Source: Candidatus Aegiribacteria sp. (GTDB taxonomy: Bacteria; Fermentibacterota; Fermentibacteria; Fermentibacterales; JCC-6). Taken from it: a DNA stretch of 16,287 bases. This document shows, one piece after another, positions 7,303-13,983 of this stretch. The stretch is from assembly GCA_030640155.1 (NCBI GenBank), contig DAOWJX010000032.1, positions 1-16,287 on the forward strand, read 5' to 3'. Positions within the stretch are counted from its first letter, which is position 1, and each line of letters begins with the position of its first letter. A program made the position numbers and the translations under genes. Under the pieces are notes generated by a model. The model was given only the letters and a program-made list of their open reading frames with translations, had not been told where the DNA came from and did no database searches.

Positions 7303-9723
7303 TCATCCACCGAACTGGCAATTCCCAAGAGCAGGGGCAACAACTTTGTTCTTACCTGCTCTTTTTGCCATGTACATCCTTTGATCAGCATACTTCAGCA
7401 ACATATCCCTGTCTTTTACATCAGTAAGGTATGTTGAAACTCCAAGGCTGATACTGACTTTCCCCAGAGGCTGCTGTTCAGAGTGAGGAATTCGGTAAGA
7501 GGACTCAACCACTCTCTTTCTTATCCTCTCGGCAATTTCAACGGATTCCCTCTCATTTGTGAATGGAAGAATACAGACAAACTCTTCACCACCATATCTG
7601 ATAAGAATATCGACTTCTCGAATCGCTTCAGACATAGCCTGTACTACTGTCGTAAGCAGTGTATTTCCCATAGGATGACCCCATGAATCATTGTAATGTT
7701 TGAAGTCATCTATATCCATCATGATAAGAGAGAAAGGAAAACTGGATCTGTCAGTCCGCCTGAATTCGTCTTCAAGTTTTTCCTCGAAGAACCGCAGATT
7801 ACCAAGACCTGTAAGCCTGTCCTTTCTTGCGAGTTCCAGTATTCTGGAATGCAGCATCGCGTTCTCCACTGCTGTTGCAGCATGGTTCGCCAGGGCAACA
7901 ACGATACGTTCGGACTCTGCGGAAAACCTTCCTGAGATTGGACTCTGAATATCAATGGCCCCTGCTACTCGATCCTGCACTATCATCGGAACAGCGAGTT
8001 CACTTCTTGTGCTGCTGATGTTTTCCACATACCTGATATCTTCTCTGGTCTGTTGAATGTTGACCGGTTTCCGAGATGATATAGAAGCGGCAACGATTCC
8101 GGATGATATGTTACTATCGGGCTTTATTCTGCCCATTGCAACCTGTTCTCTGATTCGGATAGTAAGGCCTGTAGGATCAATCTCCGAATCGTATCCGGAG
8201 GTTACGGCAACCTTGAGTGAATGGGGAATCAAATCATCTTTGTCACCTTCAGCAAGAAAAACAGCAACAGCTTCTGAAGGGAAAAATCTCCGCAGAGCCG
8301 ATGTGACTTCACGGCATATCTTTTCCAAATCCTGTGTTGAGTTCAATTCTCTTCCGATCACAGAAATAGTTTCAAGTTCCTCATTCATTTTTCTGAGATT
8401 CTCTCTGAGCATGTATTCCTCTGTGACATCATTCGTCATAATGACAACACCGGCAAAATGACCTGCACGCTGGAACGGTATATAGCTTACATTCAGCACC
8501 TGATCTGCCTGTCCAACCTTACCGACATGAACCTGTCTGTTGAGTAAGGGTTTTTCTTCTTCGAGAGTAGTACTGAAAGAATTCTCTTTATCGGAAATCA
8601 GGACGGGAAGCACTTCTCTTAACCTCTTGCCTATAAGGTCGTTCGCGATCTTGCCAAATAGTTTGCATGCTCTTGGAGTGACCTGAAGAAGGAAACCGGA
8701 ATTATCAACAACAAGGATTCCTGAATCCAGGCTGTTCATAATTGCGGACATATGTTCCCGCTCATCAGTCACTTCTTCCAGGACCGTCGCATTAAGAATC
8801 GCTTCGGCTGTATGCACGGCATAATGCCTTAACGCTTCCAGATCGGTACTTTCTATCTTTCTTCCAGTCACGTATCTATCACATCTGATTAGACCAATTG
8901 GACGTCTTGCTGCAACAAGCGGTGTATCTATGTAATCCTTTGAGCCTGCCCACCACATTCTCTCATCAGCTATGTCAACTTCACTGGACTGAATCTGGCG
9001 CAGCTCCCGAATGGCAATTCCTGAAGGAAGATCTTGGTATTCCCGGACATGAAGGGATTTTGGAATATCGGACAGGTTTCTTCCCAATGCAGCTTCAGTG
9101 ACGAGTTCATCGGTTTCAGAGAGATATCGACAGACCCATACTCTGTCAAAACCAAGCCCTGTAAGTACTCCATTGGCCATTCTTCTGAATATATCCTTGA
9201 CACTCATGGTTCTACCGAGCTCTTCAGTCAGTTTCCATGTTGCCTCAAGTCTGTTCACTCTGTTTTCAAGATAACCACAGAGTTTATTCAGTATAGCCTC
9301 TCTGTCAGGCGGATTACTTCTTTCAAGATGGTAATCTACAAATGAAGAATCCCTCTTCATAAGAGTTTCACAAATCGATAGAAAAGCTTCCGGCCGAATG
9401 GGAAGTTCCTCAATACCGTCAACTCCAGCCCACTCAGCCCTTAAGCGAAGGGAAGCATCCAGTCCGGGTGTCAGCAAAAGAAAGGGAACTTCAGATGTAA
9501 TCGATTCCCCTTTGAGATACCGGCACACCCTCAGTCCATCAAGCATAGGTAAGAAGTACCCGCACACAACCAGCGAAGGATTTGAGGTGGCAGCTCTGGA
9601 AATCACTTCTATTCCGGTACTGCACGTTTTTACATCGTATCCCTCAAGCCTTAATACTTTTCCAAGAATTTGCAGGAGTCCTGCATCATTATCCGCAATT
9701 AGAACTGTCTTATTCCCTGGCAT
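7303..9723 (-). CDS. Diguanylate cyclase: degenerate REC-GAF-PAS-GAF-GGDEF
   Basis: An 806-residue soluble signalling protein. The order is a receiver-like domain (about 5-125), GAF (about 160-320), PAS (about 325-440, LDSGILVVDNSGFLLQVTPRA), a second GAF (about 455-625) and GGDEF (about 630-795). The cyclase signature is RYGGEEF (GGEEF at 711-715), with an inhibitory-site RxxD (REVD) five residues before it. It should therefore make cyclic di-GMP from GTP and be product-inhibited. The receiver keeps Asp11 and Thr85, but the second acidic residue is Asn12, the phospho-acceptor Asp is Gly55 and the usual Lys is Arg110. It is unlikely to be phosphorylated. The ATG at 9723 directly follows an in-frame TAG and lacks a clear Shine-Dalgarno. 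No promoter is evident in the 97 nt behind ppdK. Confidence 0.9.
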   Translation of the reverse strand: MPGNKTVLIADNDAGLLQILGKVLRLEGYDVKTCSTGIEVISRAATSNPSLVVCGYFLPMLDGLRVCRYLKGESITSEVPFLLLTPGLDASLRLRAEWAGVDGIEELPIRPEAFLSICETLMKRDSSFVDYHLERSNPPDREAILNKLCGYLENRVNRLEATWKLTEELGRTMSVKDIFRRMANGVLTGLGFDRVWVCRYLSETDELVTEAALGRNLSDIPKSLHVREYQDLPSGIAIRELRQIQSSEVDIADERMWWAGSKDYIDTPLVAARRPIGLIRCDRYVTGRKIESTDLEALRHYAVHTAEAILNATVLEEVTDEREHMSAIMNSLDSGILVVDNSGFLLQVTPRACKLFGKIANDLIGKRLREVLPVLISDKENSFSTTLEEEKPLLNRQVHVGKVGQADQVLNVSYIPFQRAGHFAGVVIMTNDVTEEYMLRENLRKMNEELETISVIGRELNSTQDLEKICREVTSALRRFFPSEAVAVFLAEGDKDDLIPHSLKVAVTSGYDSEIDPTGLTIRIREQVAMGRIKPDSNISSGIVAASISSRKPVNIQQTREDIRYVENISSTRSELAVPMIVQDRVAGAIDIQSPISGRFSAESERIVVALANHAATAVENAMLHSRILELARKDRLTGLGNLRFFEEKLEDEFRRTDRSSFPFSLIMMDIDDFKHYNDSWGHPMGNTLLTTVVQAMSEAIREVDILIRYGGEEFVCILPFTNERESVEIAERIRKRVVESSYRIPHSEQQPLGKVSISLGVSTYLTDVKDRDMLLKYADQRMYMAKRAGKNKVVAPALGNCQFGG

Positions 9724-9743
9724 AAGCTAAATATCATTCCAAG

Positions 9744-9789
9744 CCTGCATATTGCACCAGCCCTTTACTGCAAACGCCGTATATGCAGG
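9744..9789. repeat. 9-bp inverted repeat between ppdK and the cyclase gene
   Basis: CCTGCATAT (9744-9752) and ATATGCAGG (9781-9789) are perfect complements separated by 28 nt. They lie in the 97-nt gap after the ppdK stop. No T-run follows on the minus strand, so it is not a standard intrinsic terminator. It may be an mRNA hairpin, a protein-binding site or chance. Confidence 0.4.
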
Positions 9790-9820
9790 TTCATCATGAA
9801 GAATCGCGATCAATACCGAA

Positions 9821-12604
9821 TCAGTCCTGCGCCCCGGTATCAATCGCTGCCTGAGCTGCAGCCAGCCTTGCAATCGGAACCCTGAATGGAGAACAGGATA
9901 CATAATCCAATCCAATCGAGTTGAAGAACCGGATTGATTCAGGATCTCCGCCATGTTCTCCACAGACACCAATCTTGATATCAGGTTTAACTCTTTTCCC
10001 TTCGGTTACTGCGATTTCGACTAACTTACCTACACCATTGACATCAATGGATGCAAAGGGATCCTTTTCATAGATACCCATCCTGACATAATCAACCAGA
10101 AAAGCACCTGCATCATCTCTTGAGAATCCGCAAGTCATCTGCGTAAGATCGTTTGTGCCAAAACTGAAGAAATCAGCGTATTCAGCTATCCTGGCCGCAT
10201 CAATAGCAGCACGTGGTACTTCGATCATTGTGCCGATACGATAATAGATGAAATCAGCAGGCAAATCCTTTTCTTTAAAGACTGCATCTATCACATCCTG
10301 CGCACGAGTGCGGGCAATCTCGAGTTCTCGTGGATGTCCAACCAGTGGAATCATGATCTCAGGCAGAACTTCAGTACCGCTTTCCTTTACTTCGATTGCT
10401 GCTTCCATAATAGCTCTTACCTGCATATCGGAAACTTCCGGGTATATCAAACCCAGTCTGCACCCTCTATGACCGAGCATCGGGTTGAATTCATGAAGCT
10501 TTTCGACGGTTCTCTTAATCTTCTCAATAGGCACTTCCATCTCTCTGACCATTTCAAGCTGCCCCTGACTGTCATGCGGCAGGAATTCATGAAGTGGCGG
10601 GTCAAGAAGTCTTACCGTACAAGGGCGACCGTCAAGTTCCTGGAATATCTGTATGAAGTCTCCACGCTGCAGAGGAAGCAGTTCTTCTATGGCTTCGTTG
10701 TAATCCGTCAGAGGAGCCTCGAGTTCTTTCTCCAGGATGCAAGTATCATCAGCAGAAGCGGCAATTCGATCGCGAAGATTTTTAACTTCATCAGCAACCA
10801 GTATCATCTTCCTGAAGGAGATAATCCTGTCACTTTCAAAGAACATGTGCTCTGTTCTGCAGAGGCCGATACCTTCCGCTCCGAAATCGACAGCTGTTTT
10901 AGTGTCCTTTACCGTTTCAGCATTCGTTCTAACACCAAGCCTTCTGTATTCGTCAGCCCAGTCCATAAGAATCGAGTAATTCAAATACAGCCTTGATTCA
11001 TTTGGATCATCCTTACCCATGGAAATGCATAATATCTCCGAAGGTTGGACTTCTACTTTACCGGCATATATTTCTCCTGTGAAGCCATCCAGCGCAACCA
11101 GATCACCTTCCGCGATCTCTTTTTCTCCGCAGAACATCTTCTTTGACTCGCTGTCAACAATAAGGCTGCTTGCACCGGCAACACATGGAAGCCCCATTCC
11201 CCTGGCGACAACAGCTGCATGAGATGTCATCCCTCCTCTTGAAGTAACAATTCCCTTCGATACCGACATACCACCGATATCTTCCGGGCTCGTCTCCTTC
11301 CTGCAGAGAATCACATCTTCTCCTCTTGATGCCCATTCTTCAGCATCATCAGCGGTAAAGACAGCGCGACCGCATGCTCCACCTGGAGAAGCGTTCAGAC
11401 CGGTTGTGAGAAGATCCGCATGTTCCTTGCTCCTTTTATCAAGAACCGGAGCGAACAGTTGATTGAACACGCTTGCCGGAATCCTTTTCAGTGCAGTTTT
11501 TTTATCAATCAAATCTTCTCTAACCATATCGACAGCAATATTCACAGCGGCGAATACCGTTCTCTTACCTGTTCTTGTCTGCAGGAGATAGAGCCTCTTC
11601 TCTTCGATGGTGAACTCTATGTCCTGCATGTCGAGATAGTGCTCTTCAAGTATGGTCCTTATTGAAAGCAGCTCTTCGTATGCGGCTTCATTAACGTTTC
11701 GAAGAGTTGAAATCGGTTCTGGTGTTCTGATACCGGCAACAACATCCTCACCCTGTGCATTCATCAGATATTCACCGTAGAAAGTGTTTTCTCCGTTTGC
11801 GGGATTCCTTGTGAAGCAGACACCAGTACCGGAACTGTCACCCATATTACCAAAGACCATGATCTGGATATTCACCGCAGTCCCTATAAGCCCTGAGATC
11901 TCGTTGATCTGACGATAACGTCTGGCTCTGGTATTGTTCCAGGAACGAAATACTGCATCAATTGACAACCTCAGCTGATCCCAGGGATCAACAGGGAACG
12001 GTTTGCCAATTTCCTCGATGTATATGCTATTGAATTCATCAACGAGAATTTTCAGGTCATCAGTGGATAAATCTGTGTCAAGATCTACGTTTCTACTGAT
12101 TTTCATTCGGTCAATTGCTTCTTCAAACGCGTGATGCTGAATACCCATGACTACATTGCCAAACATTTGAATGAATCTTCTATAAGCATCAAGAACAAAT
12201 CTGGAATTGCCCGTCTTTTCAATGATTGCAGCTATGGAATTTTCATTCAGACCAAGATTAAGCACGGTATCCATCATACCCGGCATGGAAACAGCAGCTC
12301 CACTCCTTACGGAAACGAGCATAGGATCTTTACCGGTTCCGAATTTCTTTCCGGTCATTTCTTCCAGCTGAGCGAGTTTTTCTCGAACCTGCTGTTCAAG
12401 TCCATCCGGCCAGCTTCCTTCATCTCCAACGTTATAGTATCCTGCACAGGCCTCAGTTGATATCGTGAATCCAGGCGGAACAGGAAGCTCCAGTCTGGTC
12501 ATCTCAGCCAGGTTAGCACCCTTACCTCCAAGAAGATCCTTCTGAGTGCGGTTACCCTCGGTTTCATCTCCACCAAAGAAATAGACATACTTAACGGAAT
12601 TCAT
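9821..12604 (-). CDS. ppdK: Pyruvate, phosphate dikinase
   Basis: This 927-residue enzyme interconverts pyruvate, ATP and phosphate with phosphoenolpyruvate, AMP and pyrophosphate, at the glycolysis/gluconeogenesis branch. The N-terminal ATP-grasp part starts LLGGKGANLAEM and PVPPGFTIST, with SVRSGAAVSMPGMMDT. The swivelling domain carries GGMTSHAAV with phospho-carrier His462, preceded by Thr460, which is the regulatory position in plants. The C-terminal PEP/pyruvate barrel has EGIGLCRTEHMF, GTNDLTQ and GVCGEHGG with catalytic Cys881. It is about 50 residues longer than the well-studied clostridial enzyme; much of the excess seems to sit at about 605-640, before LLPLQRGDF. The ATG at 12604 has GAAAGG 6 nt upstream and a promoter about 50 nt upstream. 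It appears to be expressed from its own promoter, possibly reading on into the cyclase gene. Confidence 0.97.
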   Translation of the reverse strand: MNSVKYVYFFGGDETEGNRTQKDLLGGKGANLAEMTRLELPVPPGFTISTEACAGYYNVGDEGSWPDGLEQQVREKLAQLEEMTGKKFGTGKDPMLVSVRSGAAVSMPGMMDTVLNLGLNENSIAAIIEKTGNSRFVLDAYRRFIQMFGNVVMGIQHHAFEEAIDRMKISRNVDLDTDLSTDDLKILVDEFNSIYIEEIGKPFPVDPWDQLRLSIDAVFRSWNNTRARRYRQINEISGLIGTAVNIQIMVFGNMGDSSGTGVCFTRNPANGENTFYGEYLMNAQGEDVVAGIRTPEPISTLRNVNEAAYEELLSIRTILEEHYLDMQDIEFTIEEKRLYLLQTRTGKRTVFAAVNIAVDMVREDLIDKKTALKRIPASVFNQLFAPVLDKRSKEHADLLTTGLNASPGGACGRAVFTADDAEEWASRGEDVILCRKETSPEDIGGMSVSKGIVTSRGGMTSHAAVVARGMGLPCVAGASSLIVDSESKKMFCGEKEIAEGDLVALDGFTGEIYAGKVEVQPSEILCISMGKDDPNESRLYLNYSILMDWADEYRRLGVRTNAETVKDTKTAVDFGAEGIGLCRTEHMFFESDRIISFRKMILVADEVKNLRDRIAASADDTCILEKELEAPLTDYNEAIEELLPLQRGDFIQIFQELDGRPCTVRLLDPPLHEFLPHDSQGQLEMVREMEVPIEKIKRTVEKLHEFNPMLGHRGCRLGLIYPEVSDMQVRAIMEAAIEVKESGTEVLPEIMIPLVGHPRELEIARTRAQDVIDAVFKEKDLPADFIYYRIGTMIEVPRAAIDAARIAEYADFFSFGTNDLTQMTCGFSRDDAGAFLVDYVRMGIYEKDPFASIDVNGVGKLVEIAVTEGKRVKPDIKIGVCGEHGGDPESIRFFNSIGLDYVSCSPFRVPIARLAAAQAAIDTGAQD

Positions 12605-12649
12605 ACAGAACCTTTCATTTATAGATTACCTGAAAATCACAGAACCTGT

Positions 12650-12678
12650 AATATATCAGGGTCAGGGCGTGAATTCAA
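12650..12678 (-). promoter_or_regulatory. Putative sigma70-type promoter of ppdK
   Basis: On the minus strand TTGAAT (12678-12673) and TATATT (12655-12650) are separated by exactly 17 nt, matching four and five of six consensus bases. Transcription would start near 12643, giving a leader of about 40 nt with GAAAGG before the ATG. The leader region also holds a 9-bp direct repeat, AGGTTCTGT on the minus strand (12605-12613 and 12639-12647), whose meaning is unknown. It lies downstream of the 29-bp repeat array in the direction of transcription. Confidence 0.55.
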
Positions 12679-12705
12679 TATTAGATTCAGGTCTTGAATT
12701 TTTAC

Positions 12706-12810
12706 GGGGACACGCACCAGAGGCGAAGTTTTTGGGGGACACGCACCAGAGGCGAAGTTTTTTGGGGACACGCACCAGAGGCGAAGTTTTTGGGGGACAC
12801 GCACCAGAGA
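12706..12810. repeat. 29-bp tandem direct repeats (three full copies plus a partial fourth)
   Basis: Copies begin at 12706, 12735, 12764 and 12793, an exact 29-bp period. Each full unit reads GGGGACACGCAC, then CAGAGGCGAAG, then a run of five or six T. The three full copies differ only at the last base (G, T, G). The fourth copy stops after CAGAGA and is continued by the complementary arm of a hairpin. The array sits in the 231-bp gap between the TPR gene and the ppdK promoter; the rest of that gap, apart from the promoter, shows nothing else I can identify. GGGGACA-type palindromes resemble REP elements mobilised by REP-associated Y1 transposases, but no transposase is in the window, so that origin is an inference. 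Confidence 0.85.
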
Positions 12811-12822
12811 GTGCATGTCCCC
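12793..12822 (-). repeat. REP-like hairpin downstream of the TPR gene
   Basis: The arms are 12793-12804 (GGGGACACGCAC) and 12811-12822 (GTGCATGTCCCC) with a 6-nt loop. In minus-strand RNA all 12 positions pair, one as a G-U wobble; in plus-strand RNA that position is an A-C mismatch. The stem starts 13 nt after the stop of the TPR gene, so it could protect or end that mRNA. It is followed by CAAAAAC rather than a U-run, so it is not a standard intrinsic terminator. Confidence 0.6.
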
Positions 12823-12835
12823 GGATGTTTTAGTT

Positions 12836-13981
12836 TTATCTTCTTTTCCAGAGGAAGCTGAGGAAATCCTCTATTTCCCTCCGTTCGCCTTCATTTATGG
12901 GTTCGATCCTGTCAAACACCCAGGAACATACCTCTCCGGGACCTTCAAATTCATCAAGTCTGCCTGCAACCAGGGCGATCACTTCAGACATCTCTTCCCT
13001 TCTTACAAGACCTGACAGACCGGATCCGGCTTTCTCGGTTTCCACCAGCAGGTCAGTGCTGACAATAGAATCCAGGTCGACTGCATCCGAGATTGCAAGG
13101 TAGTGTTCACCTAATTGTGAAACGGAAATCTCGTACTCCAGCGCCAGCTGCCTCTGAGTGAAATGCGGGCCGTACTTTGTCACCGCGTATTCAAGAGCAG
13201 CAGCCCATATGGCAGGCTTCCTTCCGCGTGGTGTAACTTCCGAACAGAAGCTATTCCAGATATCAAGAGCCTGCCTGGATTTTTCCCTTGAATATCCATG
13301 AAGTTCCAGCATTCCACTTACCATTCCCGCAACCAGATCTTCAATTGGAAGGTCGTAATGATGGAGGGCTTTTCGTTTCAGACTGACTCTGAGAGACTCT
13401 ATTCGAAGAAGTGTATGTTCGATCCTCTCATCCTGAGGAGCCAGCTCTTTTGCCTGAAGAAGAAGGTGAAGGCTTTCTTCAATGTGTCCGGTCTTGGCTT
13501 CCAGCATGGCCAGATAAGTAAGAGTTGCGGGTATACGGTACTTCTCCCTGCGAGCTGTTGCCAGCAAAAGACGCTGCGCTTCTTCATCGTTGTTAAGCAT
13601 CAGGTGAACAAGCCCGAGTTTCCTGCGGGCATCAAGATCCTCCGGCAGGATATCCAGATACTCTTCGAGTGCTTCCCTGGCCTGCTCAAACCATTCGAGT
13701 TTGAGATAAACATCGGATGTAAGCAGCAATCCAGCGGGGCCTGGAACACCGTGCCATTTGAAGTTTGAGAGCCTCAGGGCCGCTTCTCTGGATCGTCCCT
13801 CATCAAGGTCAAGCTGGCTGAGATTGAGGTTTGCAAGGTCCTCATCAGATGTTTCACGCACAGCAGGGTCGGCAAGAAGTCTTTCCAGACTTTCTCTTGC
13901 CATTTCATGATTATTCTCTTTCCTGGCTTTTTCAACCTGTTTCCAGAGCCAGTCTATTTTGTCATCAGATGGCTCGGTCAA
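12836..13981 (-). CDS. TPR protein with C-terminal TFIIB/DUF6398-like helical domain
   Basis: The 381-residue protein has no signal peptide. Residues about 10-200 are helical repeats of TPR type (for example EWFEQAREALEEYLDILPED and GHIEESLHLLLQAKELAPQD), suited to protein binding. Residues about 215-303 differ. PRGRKPAIWAAALEYAV (251-267), then FTQRQLALEYEISVSQLGEH (274-293), follows the pattern of a TFIIB core repeat (GRxPxxxAAAxxYxA, then TQxEIA, then an HTH) and of the bacterial DUF6398 domain. The last 75 residues are acidic and unrecognised. The start is TTG: AAAGGAGG lies 7 nt upstream, no better ATG is near, and the gap to the C25 gene stop is only 2 nt. Coupled translation with the secreted peptidase is likely. 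Its function is unknown; a regulator or assembly factor is possible. Confidence 0.8.
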   Translation of the reverse strand: MTEPSDDKIDWLWKQVEKARKENNHEMARESLERLLADPAVRETSDEDLANLNLSQLDLDEGRSREAALRLSNFKWHGVPGPAGLLLTSDVYLKLEWFEQAREALEEYLDILPEDLDARRKLGLVHLMLNNDEEAQRLLLATARREKYRIPATLTYLAMLEAKTGHIEESLHLLLQAKELAPQDERIEHTLLRIESLRVSLKRKALHHYDLPIEDLVAGMVSGMLELHGYSREKSRQALDIWNSFCSEVTPRGRKPAIWAAALEYAVTKYGPHFTQRQLALEYEISVSQLGEHYLAISDAVDLDSIVSTDLLVETEKAGSGLSGLVRREEMSEVIALVAGRLDEFEGPGEVCSWVFDRIEPINEGERREIEDFLSFLWKRR

Positions 13982-13983
13982 AA

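Noticed and set aside
7483..9345. Several plus-strand frames of 60-135 codons opposite the cyclase gene
   Set aside because: They are antisense to a clearly coding gene, show no domain or good ribosome-binding site, and have the low-complexity Ser/Leu make-up of shadow frames.
9724..9820. Promoter for the cyclase gene (TTGCAG and TATGCA with 16-nt spacing)
   Set aside because: Each box matches only about half of the consensus, too weak to report as a feature.
9727..9972. Small 81-codon minus-strand frame overlapping the end of ppdK
   Set aside because: Most of it is out-of-frame ppdK sequence. It has no recognisable domain, and ppdK ends at the normal place for its family.
12706..12822. Possible CRISPR array (29-bp repeats)
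   Set aside because: The repeats abut directly with no spacers, and no cas genes are present.
12793..12822. Intrinsic terminator at the GGGGACA hairpin
   Set aside because: The stem is strong, but no T-run follows on the minus strand. Only a weak, interrupted T-rich stretch follows on the plus strand, where no gene needs ending.
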